A stretch of 64,000 nucleotides of DNA from Lucinisca nassula (taxonomy: Eukaryota; Mollusca; Bivalvia; Lucinida; Lucinidae), in NCBI GenBank assembly GCA_963580285.1, contig OY757010.1, forward strand, positions 65,494,406-65,558,405. Reading direction: 5' to 3'. A program made the translations under genes and the position numbers. This document shows positions 30,668 to 41,832 of this stretch, one piece after another. The notes beneath the pieces were generated by a model, which did not search any database, had not been told where the DNA came from, and worked only from the letters and a program-made list of their open reading frames with translations. Numbering within the stretch: the stretch's first letter is position 1; each line of letters begins with the position of its first letter.

Positions 30668-30880
30668 TAAGGATCCTAAGTATTGGGACAGACCATGCAG
30701 ACCCAGATCAGACTGCAGTCTGATCAGGATCAGACTGCAGTCTGATCAGGATCTACACTGTTAACCATTCTGTCTGCCCCTTTTGGACTCCTTGCTGGAA
30801 GGTGAAACAAATTTGTTAAAGTTTTAGGAGAATTACAGCAAGTCCTCAAGGTGTTCGAATTTTTACAGTACAAACAGCTT
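30668..30880 (+). repeat. Family E copy with duplicated core
   Basis: GGATCCTAAGTATTGGGACA, then GATCAGACTGCAGTCTGATC present twice (about 30705 and 30726), GCCCCTTTTGGACTCCTTGC, AAGTCCTCAAGGTGTTCGAA. Confidence 0.85.
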
Positions 30881-31006
30881 TGTAAATTATTAACGAATCT
30901 GGCAAAAAAATCTAAATCCGGAAATCTGGACTGAATAATATTTGCCAGGAGATTCATTATGTTGGCTGATGGTACTGGATACTTAGCTCAAGTCATAACA
31001 TTATAT

Positions 31007-31297
31007 TCGGCCGCCGCCCATTAGGGCCTTGAAGAAATAGATGGGCTGCATGATGCTTCAACGCAGAGCTGAAACTGACTGCACACAAGTACTGGTAAAC
31101 CGCTTAAAGGATCTAAGCCTGCCCAGGACAGACCGTGCATGCTTATAAACCCTATATGTTTCATTGGGCGACAGGGCTTGAGATGTCATTTCATCTCAAT
31201 GTCAAGTAAAAGTCCCATAAAATTGGAAGCAGCATTTCCAAAATGACCTATACAGTTTTGACGGGGATATTAAACCTCAAATCAAACAAACAAACAA
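31007..31297 (+). repeat. SINE F, complete
   Basis: GGCCGCCGCCCATTAGGGCC to AATCAAACAAACAAACAA. A short deletion removes the GCAAAGCGGTGCGAG part. Confidence 0.9.
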
Positions 31298-31558
31298 TAG
31301 GAGCTTTTTTCGTGACGTACTTCCGGTTCTAGAAATAGAACGGGGAAAGCCCTGGCCGTCAACGGCCATATTGCTTCAAGGCAGTGGGACAGATAAAGTG
31401 TTAATTACAGCGTAACACAATGGAATTCTTTTAAACTTTTGGCGAATTCTAATGTAAGATAATAGAAGAAACACTGATATGCTGCCAGTGAAATTTCGCC
31501 GCAAATCCAAAGTGTTATTGCTCTTAAAGATATATTGTACGTACGACCCAACAGGGTC

Positions 31559-31569
31559 CTCTCTCTCTC

Positions 31570-31607
<38 letters not shown>

Positions 31608-31626
31608 GTGCCATAGCCTACATGTT

Positions 31627-31690
<64 letters not shown>
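31559..31690. repeat. (CT)n microsatellites in two blocks
   Basis: Long CT runs at 31559-31603 and 31627-31690 separated by GAGTGTGCCATAGCC. Serine/leucine and arginine/glutamate frames over them are artefacts. Confidence 0.98.
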
Positions 31691-31693
<3 letters not shown>

Positions 31694-32080
31694 GTACCAG
31701 CAATTATCGAGCATAGGTAAATGTAACTTTGTAACTTACAGTTTGTCGTTAAATAAACCCACGTCAAGCGATATGTAACGTGTCAACAATGTCGTGTCTA
31801 CATCAAATCAACATCAAAGCGATGCACTGAATTTGACTTTGCAACGTCGATGAAACGTCGGAACGTTGCGTTGGCGATAATACGGCGTTGCTTAATAAGA
31901 TGTCATTTGCCCAATGCTCGGACCCATCAAGACCCATCAAGTGGGATTGGAACATTAAATTCAAAACAAACATAGAACACCCTTTCAGTGCATGAGGATG
32001 AAACACTCCTTCGCAAGTGCAAGATTTTGCAGTAAAATCTGGTAGGTTTGAAGATTTGTTCAACCTGCCCAGCCCTTACA
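31691..32080. other. Stretch with no recognised feature
   Basis: Contains 'tgcaacgtcgatgaaacgtcgg', mildly CpG-rich. A minus frame of 86 codons (31803-32063) shows no known motif. Confidence 0.45.
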
Positions 32081-32614
32081 TTAATCCATTTGGTACCAGA
32101 AACCCCAACGGCCCCCGCCCATCGGGGCTTGAAGAAATATATGGGTTGCATGATGCTTCCACGCAGAGCTGAAACCGACCCGCACACGAGTACTGGTAAA
32201 CCGCTTAGAGGATCTAAGCCTGCCCAGGCAAAGGGGTGCGTGTCGGCCCGTCCATGCTTATAAACCCTATTGGTTTCATTGGGCGACAGGGCTTGAGATG
32301 TCATTTCATCTCAATGTCGGGTAAAAGTCCCACAAAATTGGAAGCAACGTCTCCAAAATGACCTTTACAGTGTTGACGGGGACGTTAAACCTCAAATCAA
32401 ACAAAAACAAAAAAACAGAAACCCCAAACGGGTACCCTGGCAAACAGTGCAGGCCCAGATCAGACGCCACAGAATGCGGCGTCTGATCAGGGCCTACGCT
32501 ATTTACAAAAAGTTTAGCCATTTTCCAAATAAACTTTGAAGAAACACAACCTGACACCCCTAAATTTTGTAATGGACTCCTGCTGAAGATTCCATTTGGT
32601 ATAAAAAGGATTAA
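32081..32614 (-). repeat. TTAA element B split by SINE F
   Basis: TTAATCCATTTGGTACCAGA at the left, GGTATAAAAAGGATTAA at the right. Without F, B would be about 215 bp. Centre CAGACGCCACAGAATG / CGGCGTCTGATCAGGG. Confidence 0.9.
32109..32415 (+). repeat. SINE F, complete, perfect 12-bp target duplication in B
   Basis: CAGAAACCCCAA at 32097-32108 and 32416-32427. Head CGGCCCCCGCCCATCGGGGC; tail ATCAAACAAAAACAAAAAAA. Confidence 0.96.
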
Positions 32615-32680
32615 TGGCTTATTAGCTTAGCTCTACAATATCTTCTTGGATACAGGGATCAGTGAAACCTCTCTAATCTC

Positions 32681-32904
32681 AACGGTCACGTGACTAAAAA
32701 GTGAGTTGGAGTGGGTATGGACGGCATGACGTCGAGCCAACGTTTACTTGACGCCCGTCTGTCAGTCTACTCATTAGTTTTTTTCGACTGTCAGTATGTT
32801 TATTTTTCTGTCTAACTGTCCGTCCGTTCATCTGTTAGTCAGTCATTCAGTCAGTCGGTCTGTCTGTCGTCAATCTGTGTACTTTCAGTTTGTCAGTCAA
32901 ACCT

Positions 32905-32947
<43 letters not shown>

Positions 32948-33098
32948 TTCCTCTCTCTCTCTCCCTTATCCTAACGGTCATGTGACATTGAAGTGTTGGA
33001 GTGGGTGTCGACGGCATGACGTCTAACCAACGTTGACTCGACGCCCGTCCGTAAGTCCGCTCATTAGTTTATTTCGTCTGTCAGTATGTTTATTTGTC

Positions 33099-33099
<1 letters not shown>
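32681..33099 (+). repeat. Duplicated ~130-bp block, each followed by a microsatellite
   Basis: 32681-32813 and 32971-33099 both start AACGGTCA(C/T)GTGAC and share GACGGCATGACGTC, GACGCCCGTC and GTCAGTATGTTTATTT. Offset is 290 bp. Block 1 is followed by GTC(T)n and CT repeats (32908-32945), block 2 by the GATA array. Confidence 0.88.
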
Positions 33100-33221
<122 letters not shown>

Positions 33222-34079
33222 TAAGTTCTGTCCATATGTGATAGCTATACTTGGATAGCGAATAAAACGAAAAGTTACGTAAAAACTTATTTTGTAAGTA
33301 AGCTTTCGTGAATAACGGTATCTCAAATCACGAAGACGGATTTTCGTCAATTAAAAACGGATCCAGGATAAATGAATTTCAGTAATAAAAGCAAAATATC
33401 ATGCTTTCCTTCTCGAGGCATTATTTCAATGTAAACGGGTATATTTTCTCTCAAAATGTCGGAATATTGTTAGCATTTTAAGTTCCGCCAATGCATTTGA
33501 ATAGCGATGGCCGTTTCAGTTGACGGCCAGTGCTTTGCGCATGCGCAAGAATGACGTCATAAACGGAATCCCAAAAACCTCCTATAACATTATGTCTGCT
33601 ATGCAGATGGAGAAAAATACAGCATTGGTATGTTAAAATAATAATGTTTGATTTCACTAACTGATTCACACCTTACAGGTGCCTAAACGTCATTATATTG
33701 ATCATATTAAATTTTAAAGCTTACATATTAATCTTACAAACATATGCATTAAAGATTACAAATCTGACAATATTGTAAAAATGATCAAAAATGGTGTGAA
33801 GAAATGCCAATGGCTTAACAATATCCTTAAAAAGAAAAGATCAGTAAAGGTATGAAGAAATGCTAACTGGAAGTAGTGATTATCTGGTAGGAAACTGTAA
33901 CAAACTTTAGACACATTTCCCTGTAACATCATGCCCACACTTGTCACAAGACAGGTGTGAACAACCTCCGTCTTATTTACCCCAAATATTTGGATGGATC
34001 CATTGGAAACTGTCTGAGAAAATATGTAAGTTGTCCTACCTGCTAACTAGTCTAGATCTGTGTAACAACTACTGTATTG
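33222..34079. other. About 860 bp with no recognised gene
   Basis: Contains 'gttgacggccagtgc' and 'cgcatgcgcaagaatgacgtcat', similar in flavour to 31320-31370 ('ccgtcaacggccat'), which may be a shared unlisted repeat. Confidence 0.45.
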
Positions 34080-34262
34080 GCGCAGATAAGCCTATGCAAA
34101 AAGCGCAGACCCAGATCAGACTGAGCACTCTGATCAGGGTCTCTACTGTTTGCCATTCTGTCTGCACCTGTTGGACACTTTGCTGGATCATTTAACATTT
34201 TTTTCTCAATTTTTTGAGAATTACATCAATACCTTTAAGGTGTCTGAACTTTTAGTATTTTT
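34080..34262 (+). repeat. Family E copy
   Basis: GCGCAGACCCAGATCAGACT / CTGATCAGGGTCTCTACTG, TGCCATTCTGTCTGCACC, GAATTACATCAATACC and GGTGTCTGAACTTTTAGTAT. Confidence 0.8.
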
Positions 34263-34299
34263 ATGGTACCAGACTTTATACAAGGAAAAGAGGGTTTAA

Positions 34300-34460
34300 A
34301 AGGGTATACATTAATTTCCCCCCGAACCAAACACTGTGGGTACTCATTAGAACTACCTCAATGAACACCCAAAATATATTTGCAACAGAACTAAGAAATA
34401 TATCACAAATTTTCATCTGAAAAATGTGAGTAGAAAATCCTAATATTACCTTTTTTTCTG
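34300..34460. repeat. J-family copy, inverse arm shortened
   Basis: ACACTGTGGGTACTCATTAG, CTCAATGAACACCCAAAATA and 'aagaaatatatcacaaattttcatctg'. Confidence 0.65.
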
Positions 34461-34620
34461 TCATATTAAGCAACTATATATATTCAGAACAAGCAATATT
34501 GAGCATCAGGAAAACATGTCTTTGAATATAGTGTTTTCTTCCATTGCTCTAGAAAAGCCTCTTTTTCATTCAAATCCAAAGAAAGTTTGAGACATTTTCT
34601 CCTTTAATTTTCTGCTCCAC

Positions 34621-34896
34621 ATCACGAATACGCCTATATATTTTTGACCCCCTTGAACCCCACTTTTATATAGTAAAACTGCAGTTTACAAGGGTAAACC
34701 TTATTTTTCTTATTTCTGCTCTAAAATATAGATTGTGGGTACTCGTTAGAACCGCCTCGATGAGGCGGTTCTAATGAGTACCCACAATCTATATTTTGAG
34801 CATAAATAAGAAAAATATCACAGTTTTTCATCTTAAAATTTTCATTTTTTGGATGATAAAGTTACAATGCATTTGTATAGGTGTGTTTTCTTAATG
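34621..34896. repeat. Foldback family J, full-length (276 bp)
   Basis: ATCACGAATACGCCTATATA and ATAGGTGTGTTTTCTTAATG ends; central palindrome with ATAGATTGTGGGTACTCGTT / AATGAGTACCCACAATCTAT. Confidence 0.88.
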
Positions 34897-35082
34897 AAAC
34901 TTAGACTGCTGGTGCTTGAAAGGACCATCTAAATGAGGTACATGGTTTCTAATGAGGACCCTGAGCAGAATTAACCCTCAAAATGCTACATAGTTTAATA
35001 TGCTACACTCCTCCCCCATTTTCAGTCATCTGTATTGTGTGATTTCAATAATTTTACAATGGTCTCTGAGAAGTCAGATTTT

Positions 35083-35385
35083 GTTTGGTTTTGTTTGATT
35101 TGAGGTTTAACGTCTCCATCAACACTGTAAAGATCATTTTGGAGGCGTTGCTTTCAATTTTGTGGGACTTTTACCCGACAGTGAGATGAAATGACATCTC
35201 AAGCCCTGTCGCCCAATAAAACCAATAGGGTTTATTAGCATGGACGGTCCGCCTCGCACCGCGGTTCCTGGACAGGCTTAGATCCTCTAAGCGGTTTACC
35301 AGTACTAGTGTGCAGGCCGGATTCAGCTCTGCCTGGAAGCATCATGCAGCCCATATATTTCTTCAAGCCCCTATGAGTGGGGGCT
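35083..35385 (-). repeat. SINE F, complete
   Basis: TGTTTGGTTTTGTTTGATTT to CCCCTATGAGTGGGGGC. Young-subfamily head. Target duplication not evident. Confidence 0.92.
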
Positions 35386-36092
35386 TGATAAGAGTTAACA
35401 TCATTACGGTAGGTTTCAGGTTTGTGAAATTTACATCTACTTCTTTACTCAAAACAAACAATAAAGACCATGATCTGCCACTGCATTCTGGGATGCTAGG
35501 CATATATGCAATGAAAATAAAGTAGCATGTTTGTTGGAATGAAAAACCTGTACGAAAAAGCACACTGAATCACTTCCACAAAAATGAAATGTGGTTGGAT
35601 AAATATCAGTTTCACCATCCTGTTCCTTTGACAGAGTCCAAATTTTATTCTTTTAATAAGTTTGTCACACTTTACTACATTTATGCCAATGATAAAATCA
35701 ATTTTGCGACATATCTTGTGTGGTGCTCTATAAAAATGATATTACCTTACATATTTGATATCTATCATTTCAAACAGCGATATTCAACAGCAAAAATTTT
35801 ATCACCATTTTGTCATATTTTTAAATGTTTTTATATAAGCATGTAGAAAATATGACAGACAAGACATTTTTGCCGTAAATATACAATTTCTAACGTTTAT
35901 AGCCGACTGATTTCAGGAGCAACCTGTGAAATTAATGATAGGTAATTTTATCATTTTAATAGATTAAACATAGATCTTTTACAGATAAAATAGGGAGACC
36001 TCAATCAGGTATGATCAAAGTCATGAAATATCTGATTCACTTAATGCTTAATGTACCAAGAAAATTAATAGCAGATGAACATCATTTCTTCT
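35386..36092. other. About 700 bp AT-rich, no recognised gene
   Basis: A frame of 85 codons (35589-35846) is rich in Phe, Tyr, Lys and Ile, as expected by chance in AT-rich DNA. Confidence 0.5.
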
Positions 36093-36545
36093 CTCCATTT
36101 TCAGAGAAAATCAGTACTGCAGTTCACAATTCACATAAACTGTCCTGCCTGCTTTTCTCTGAAAAATAAGAAAAATATTTGAAAATGACATCTGCAACGG
36201 TCATGTGTGTGTGTAAATTCGGGTTTAACGTCGCTTTCAACAATTTTTCAGTCATATCACGACGGTGTCTGAATGCGACAGGGAGCTCAATGCTCACTTT
36301 TATAGTGCTGCCTCACTGAAGTATCATGTCCCAGACACATTACATGATACCACACCCAGTCACATTATCCTGACACTGGGTCGACCAAGTGCCAAGCAAA
36401 TGCAAGTGGATCTGAGTGCCAAGCGAGGAGCCTTATGTCGCAGCCCGGGATTGAACCCCTGACCTCCCGTTCCCCGGAGCGGACACTCTACCAACTGAGC
36501 TATCGGGGCCATCTGCAACGGTCATAATGGGATGTTAACGTAAAT
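36093..36545. repeat. Foldback family Q, split by SINE V
   Basis: TCAGAGAAAATCAGTACTGC ... TTTTCTCTGAAAAATAAG, then ATGACATCTGCAACGGTCAT at the interruption; the remainder follows at 36526. Confidence 0.65.
36205..36510 (-). repeat. SINE V, intact tRNA-derived copy with perfect 15-bp target duplication
   Basis: Minus strand begins GGCCCCGATAGCTCAGTTGG with TAGCTCAGTTGGTAGAG (box A). GGTTCAATCCC (box B) is at 36447-36457. The 3' module CTTTCAACAATTTTTCAGTC / GTTTAACGTC (as read on plus) leads to a (CA)n tail. ATCTGCAACGGTCAT is at 36190-36204 and 36511-36525. The head is still close to a functional tRNA sequence, so it is young. Confidence 0.95.
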
Positions 36546-36558
36546 GCTGATATAGGCA

Positions 36559-36802
36559 TTAATCCATAAGATGCCAATCATGACAACTGCCATCTACTTT
36601 GTCCCCTGCCGGTGGCTTAAAAGGCATGTTTTGCAAACAGTGTGGACCCAGATCAGACTGCTCCTCTAGGAGCAGTCTGATCTGGGTCCACACTGTTTTC
36701 CTGTATGCAAAAATATTTTTAAAAACTTTGCAAAAATATTCAGCAGATGACATAAGCAGATGACAGTTTCAGGTGTAGTTTTCTTGGCAACTTAAGGGTT
36801 AA
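36559..36802 (-). repeat. TTAA element C, complete (244 bp)
   Basis: TTAATCCATAAGATGCCAAT to GCAACTTAAGGGTTAA. Near-perfect core palindrome 36634-36700 (CAGTGTGGACCCAGATCAGA / TCTGATCTGGGTCCACACTG). Shares its right TTAA with the next A element. Confidence 0.93.
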
Positions 36803-37032
36803 CCCTTATCTTGCTGAATATTCAATATAGCCACATCATTTCTGACTTTGAACGAATCAGATTACTTGATGTAATTTATTCCTACAAATTCATAAATGAA
36901 TGTCAAACAGTGTAGATCCAGATCAGATGGCTTCTTCAGACAGCAAGATAAGACTTCTTCAGAAGCCATCTGATCTGGATCTACACTGTTTGCAAAGATA
37001 GGGGTTGTCGTGAACAGCAAGATAAGGGTTAA
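36799..37032 (+). repeat. TTAA element A with its own end sequence inside the hairpin (234 bp)
   Basis: TTAACCCTTATCTTGCTGAA to CAGCAAGATAAGGGTTAA. Within the core, between GGCTTCTTCAGA and CTTCTTCAGAAGCC, lies CAGCAAGATAAGA, a copy of the terminal repeat. Confidence 0.92.
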
Positions 37033-37089
37033 TAATGGATAAAACTTCAGCAGACTGTACTGCTCCTTTTTTCACAGAAAAGGCTCATA

Positions 37090-37590
37090 AGCACCGTATA
37101 TATTCGGACAGGCCTGAGCAAACTGTAGACCACGTGAGATGCAGCAGAATGCCTCTCATCAGGGTCTACACTGTTTGCCACACATCCAGCTATTTTTGGT
37201 TAATAAAATTTCACTTATTCAAATTAAGTATAGCCCCTGCCCATAGGGGCTTGAAGAAATATATGGGCTACATGATGCTTCCATGCAGAGCTGAATCCGG
37301 CCGCACACTAGTACTGGTAAACCGCTTAGAGATCTAAGCCTGTCCAGGAACAGCGGTGCGAGGCGGACCGTCCATGCTAATAAACCCTATTGGTTTCATT
37401 GGGCGACAGGGCTTGAGATGTCATTTCATCTCAGTTTCGGGTAAAAGTCCCACAAAATTGGAAGCAACGTCTCCAAAATGACCTTTACAGTGTTGACAGG
37501 GACGTTAAACCACAAATCAACCATTCAAATTAAGTAGAACAAGTATGGTAAGGAACTGAGGTGTCAGAATACTTAGGATAAATACAGTAA
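37090..37590 (+). repeat. Family D split by SINE F
   Basis: ATATATTCGGACAGGCCTGA, core with GTAGACCACGTGAGATGC / CTCATCAGGGTCTACACTG, then F, then AGAACAAGTATGGTAAGG and GTGTCAGAATACTTAGG. Confidence 0.86.
37231..37522 (+). repeat. SINE F, complete, perfect 14-bp target duplication in D
   Basis: ATTCAAATTAAGTA at 37217-37230 and 37523-37536. Head GCCCCTGCCCATAGGGGCTT. Confidence 0.96.
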
Positions 37591-37968
37591 TCAATTAAGG
37601 GCAAATTTTAAGAGAATAACAGTACCTTCAACTAGACCTTTACTTGTTAGGGTATGCCACCACCCCAGAACTCAGATTAGTTTGCACATTTGCTCAGTCT
37701 GTACTGTCCATGACTTCTTGTCCATGGCCAGAAGCTAATCGGATATCCAGGTAGCATTTAACTGAGGCCATGTGCAGTGCAGATAGAGACTAATCAGTTT
37801 GGTTTTGGACCATTTACATTAATGGGCAGTTTCTCTGTCACCTTAGGAGCTCAAACTCTAAAGAATATGCTTCTAATTAGGAGAAAATTCTTTCTTTTAA
37901 AAGCTTGGAAGTAAAATGTATCTGAAAGTTGGACTCCCCTAAGGTAGTTCATCATGCTATAGCAGACA
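37591..37968. other. Stretch with no recognised feature
   Basis: No repeat or credible open frame. Confidence 0.5.
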
Positions 37969-38166
37969 TTTTATTATAATTTTTCTTGAAAAAGGGGCTT
38001 GACATTCCATTAAAATTCAACAGTTATGTAAACATTTGAGTTACAAATTTGATTATGGAATTGTTTTTTTTATTATAATTTTTCTTGAAAAAGGGGCTTG
38101 ACATTCCATTAAAATTCAACAGTTATGTAAACATTTGAGTTACAAATTTGATTATGGAATTGTTTT
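37969..38166 (+). repeat. Exact 99-bp tandem duplication
   Basis: TTTTATTATAATTTTTCTTG starts at 37969 and 38068; the two 99-bp units look identical. The unit contains AAAAAGGGGCTTGACATTCC. Confidence 0.95.
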
Positions 38167-38222
38167 TTTTTTTCTTCTTCAGGGCTCAGTTGGTTGATCA
38201 CCAATTGTTTCTGGTTAATATG

Positions 38223-38420
38223 TTAACCCTTGTCCTGCTGCATATTTAATATGCCCCACCCACTACCGATTATCAACCAATCAGATTACTTGATGCAAAT
38301 TATTGCAACAAATTCACAATCTGAATGACAAACAATGTAGATCCTGATCAGATGGCTTCTTCAGAAGCCATCTGATTTGAAAAAATAAGGCATATCCGGG
38401 CTCAGCAGGACAAGGGTTAA
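38223..38420 (+). repeat. TTAA element A2, reference copy (198 bp)
   Basis: TTAACCCTTGTCCTGCTGCA and TCAGCAGGACAAGGGTTAA. Right half of the core is shortened after GAAGCCATCTGATTTG. Confidence 0.92.
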
Positions 38421-38589
38421 CTGTGCAAATACATTATCTAATACTCTCGCAATTTTTGCTAAAAATCTGAGCAGAATAATTCTGCCATGCAAAAACTACT
38501 ACCTAATATCTTTTTCAGCAAAAAATATAAAAATATATGATTTTTTTAAAATGAAATCTCAACTACTGGCATAAACTTTGAACAACTCC

Positions 38590-38760
38590 AAAGAAAGATA
38601 TATATAATATTATATTATATAGAAAAATGACCATTTATGTTCATTTTTCTATATAATCTATACCCTTTTGGAATACATCTGTATAATGTGTTATATCCAA
38701 AACCATGTTATTATGAACAGTGTTACATTAGAGTTTGTTTTGTATTTGGATCCTATGTTA
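38590..38760. repeat. Family R fragment, rearranged
   Basis: TATATAGAAAAATGACCATT followed by its inverse TTCATTTTTCTATATAATCT, then ATGTTATTATGAACAGTGTT. Related to 4812-4976 and 50811-51225. Confidence 0.55.
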
Positions 38761-38920
38761 ATACCACCTTTGGGACTGTTCAAAAGTGGTCTTTAAGACC
38801 ACTTTTGAACAGTTCCAAAGGTGGTTCCTTCACCAAAAGACATTGTTTTCAAAAACCACAAAGAAAGAATAACTGCATCATTCTAAATAAGTTCTTCTTA
38901 ATTTTAGGCAATTTCACTGT
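38761..38920. repeat. Foldback family P, copy 1
   Basis: 38763-38825 is a 63-bp near-perfect palindrome (CAAAAGTGGTCTTTAAGACC at its centre). The right end GGCAATTTCACTG matches the copy at 63046-63249. Confidence 0.8.
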
Positions 38921-39650
38921 ATATATATATCTGAGACAAATTTTTCAGTTGGTTATCGAATTTAAATTAATTAATATTTTTCAATACATTATTTATTATT
39001 ATAAAGAAAAATGTTTAATATATCTTACTACATTATGTTTTGCATACCCAACAATTAAATACTACCTTGACGAAAAAAAAAAAAATCTTACCTGCAAATT
39101 CAAAGATCAGATAATAAGAACTCTAAAAATCCAATTTAGCACAAATATTGACAGTAATAATAAAATCCCAGGTAAATTACATGTTCCCCAGCACTTTGAT
39201 ACTGATGTAGCTGACAAACTTTATCTGCCAATCAAATGTTCAGAAGCTCTCCACATTGGTGGTACAAAAACTGATAGTGGACCAAACCATAACAATCCAG
39301 GTGTGACAGGTAGTAGGCTACAGACAAACAGGTATACCTGTCAGGACGATACCAAATCATAAACTACCCATTCTAAAGCCCACATATTGCAAATGTCTGT
39401 TCAATGAAAGAGCCATTGACACAGCCTCAAAAGAATATGAAAGACTTTGTTTATAATTTTTTAATGCAAAGTGGACTATTTCTTTAACTAAAGATAGTGG
39501 ACTATATCTTTAATTAAAGATAATGAAAATATTTACACCTACTATCTTCTAAACAGACAGTTTGACAGTCTTGTCAAAAGCTTGCCATAATAAAGATAAG
39601 TCAGAAATTCAGTTCAAGTCTGTGGCTGGAAATGAACATGAGGAAAATTA
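38921..39650. other. AT-rich DNA, one weak exon-like patch
   Basis: An open frame from 38637 continues to 39362. Only its last ~65 codons (about 39165-39360, HVPQHFDTDVADKLY..., ...RLQTNRYTCQDDTKS) have a protein-like composition. There is a GT after GTGACAG and an AG before CACTTTGA. I do not recognise the peptide and regard it as unproven. Confidence 0.3.
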
Positions 39651-39857
39651 TTATCTCTTATCATGCTGTTCATGACAACCCCTATCTTTGGAAACAGTGT
39701 AGATCCAGATCAGATGGCTTCTGCCATCTGATCAGGATCTACACTGTTTGACATTCAATTTATGAATTTGTAGGAATAAATTGCATCAAGTAATTCGATT
39801 GGTTGATAGACAGAAATGGGTGTGGCTTAAATGAATATTCAGTAAGAGAAGGGTTAA
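39651..39857 (-). repeat. TTAA element A, core shortened
   Basis: TTATCTCTTATCATGCTGTT at the left; AGTAAGAGAAGGGTTAA at the right. The loop is reduced to GGCTTCTGCC. Confidence 0.88.
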
Positions 39858-39892
39858 CTGACCATATTATTGTGCCATTTTTTTCAATCAGA

Positions 39893-39914
39893 GAGAGAGA
39901 GAGAGAGTGAGAGA
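39893..39914. repeat. (GA)n microsatellite
   Basis: Run of GA units with one GTGA interruption. Confidence 0.9.
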
Positions 39915-40110
39915 ATTAATTTGATGCAAATCTATTTGACAAACTGTGCTGGTTCATAATTGCAGTATCAACAGTGTTGAAGTCTATATTTTCATATTTA
40001 TTTATTTATTGTTCAAATCTGACAATTTAAAACAGACCAATTTTGTAGAAAAGGACAATAAAAATAAATGAGACAGCGAAAAAAGGGCCATTATGGCATA
40101 TCTACCATAA

Positions 40111-41830
40111 ACAAGAAACCTTATGCTCACCAGAGCTCAGGTGGGCACTGCCTACTGGCAGCCATGTATTTTAACATAATATGATTTTAATCTACTGAGC
40201 ACCCATGTGGACTCGGTATCTGAAATATTAGGCATTTTATGAAGTGGAAGGGGTGGGGCATGGACCCAATGGAGCCCTGGCTGGTAAGCACCATATCATA
40301 AGGAACAAGAATATATGTGGTTTAAGGGTGGGGATTTGCACGGTTCCTGAGATATAAGACCTTTCCGGTAGGTTGGTTGGTTGATTTGAGGTTTAACGTC
40401 CCCGTCAACACTGTAAAGGTCATTTTGGAGACGTTGCTTCCAATTTTGTGGGACTTTTACCCCACATTGAGATGAAATGAAATCTCAAGCCCTGTCGCCC
40501 AATGAAACCAATAGGGTTTATTAACATGGACGGTCCGCCTCGCACCGTGGTTCCTGGACAGGCTTAGAACCTCTAAGCGGTTTACCAGTACTAGTGTGCT
40601 GGCCGGATTCAGCTCTGCGTGGAAGCATCATGCAGCCCATATATTTCTTCAAGCCCCTATGGGCGGGGGCCGTCTTTTCGGTAGGAGAGAGGTTGGGGCA
40701 TGGCCCCACCGAATACTTGAAAAGCCCAAAAGTGTTGTCACTGAATGTGTCTTATCATAAGGTCCAAATATATATATGGTTTTGGGGTGGGGATCTGAAT
40801 GGTTTTTGAGATATGAGGCCTTTTTATGATATGGACAGGAGAGGGGCAGCTCCTGTGGACCCCGCAAGTTGATGTGACTGACTTTATCTAATCATAAAGA
40901 ACAAGAATATATTATATTATGGGGTGGGGATCCGAATGACTTCTATTTATCATAAGGAACAAGAAAATATATGGAATATGGGTTAGGATCTTAACGTTTC
41001 TGAGATATATGGCTTTTTATGAAGTAAAAGGGTGGGGCATGACCCAGGACATGACCCCAGGCACCCCAGGGACCCCGTGATGGTGTCACTGAATGCGTCT
41101 TATCATGAAGAACATGAATATATATGGTTTAGGGGTAGGGCTCTGAACAGTTTTTCAGATATTTGGCTTTTTGTGAAATGGAGGGGTGGGGCATGGCCCC
41201 GGCACAACTCGGGAGACCCCTAGGTTGGTATTATTGAATATGTCTTATAAGGAACAAGTATATTGTCTGGGGTTGGGGATCTGAACAGTTTCCGAGATAT
41301 TGGGCCTTTTACACAATTGAGGGGGTGGGGCATGGCCCCGGGGGACCCCCAGGTTGATGTCACCGAATGCGTCTTATCACAAGGAACAAGAATATACATT
41401 TTATATGGTTTGGGGGGTGGTTTTTTAAGATATATGGCCTTTTATGAAATGAAGGGGGTGGGGCAGGCACACCCTGGTGGGCCCCCAGGTTGGTATAAAA
41501 GCATGTGGCTGAAAGAAGTTTACTCAACATTTCTAAAAAAAATGTCAAAGTATCTGCAAAGGCTTGGCAGTAAATGCCATTTTTCTATTTTTTTTTCCAT
41601 TTAAGTCTATGGCAATTCAAAGTTGCCATAGCAACCAAACTTACAAGCCGATTTTCAGTAAAAACACAAACTTCCGATCCCCCAGCCCAAGGATGCTACA
41701 GTTGACATTTGGGCTGAATCAGCCTAGTGGCTTCAGATGAGATGTTTGAAAGTGTTGACGTCAGGCGTCAGACGAGGGAAAACTACCCATCCTATAAGCT
41801 CCCCCGGAGCATTCGGCTCTGGTGAGCTAA
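40111..41830 (+). mobile_element. Helitron-like element T, copy 2 (1,720 bp) with SINE F inside
   Basis: Left ACAAGAAACCTTATGCTCACC; right hairpin GCTCCCCCGGAGCA-TTC-GGCTCTGGTGAGC then CTAA. Between are several ~145-bp monomers with GTGGGGCATGG, GACCCCCAGGTTGGT and AAGGAACAAGAATATA. No replicase coding. SINE F occupies 40373-40673. Confidence 0.78.
40373..40673 (-). repeat. SINE F, complete, 12-bp target duplication in T
   Basis: CTTTCCGGTAGG (40361-40372) and CTTTTCGGTAGG (40674-40685), one mismatch. Runs TTGGTTGGTTGATTTGAGG to CCCCTATGGGCGGGGGCC. Confidence 0.94.
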
Positions 41831-41832
41831 AA

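Noticed and set aside
31376..31714. Arg-Glu-rich protein
   Set aside because: It is translation of a CT/GA microsatellite.
35589..35846. Membrane protein frame of 85 codons
   Set aside because: Phe/Tyr/Lys/Ile composition fits AT-rich chance; no start context, splice sites or homology seen.
36440..36510. Free-standing tRNA gene on the minus strand
   Set aside because: It is the head of SINE V, flanked by exact target duplications.
38637..39362. 241-codon open frame as a gene
   Set aside because: It crosses the P palindrome and AT-rich DNA with a biased composition; no domain is recognised, and most of it is repeat.
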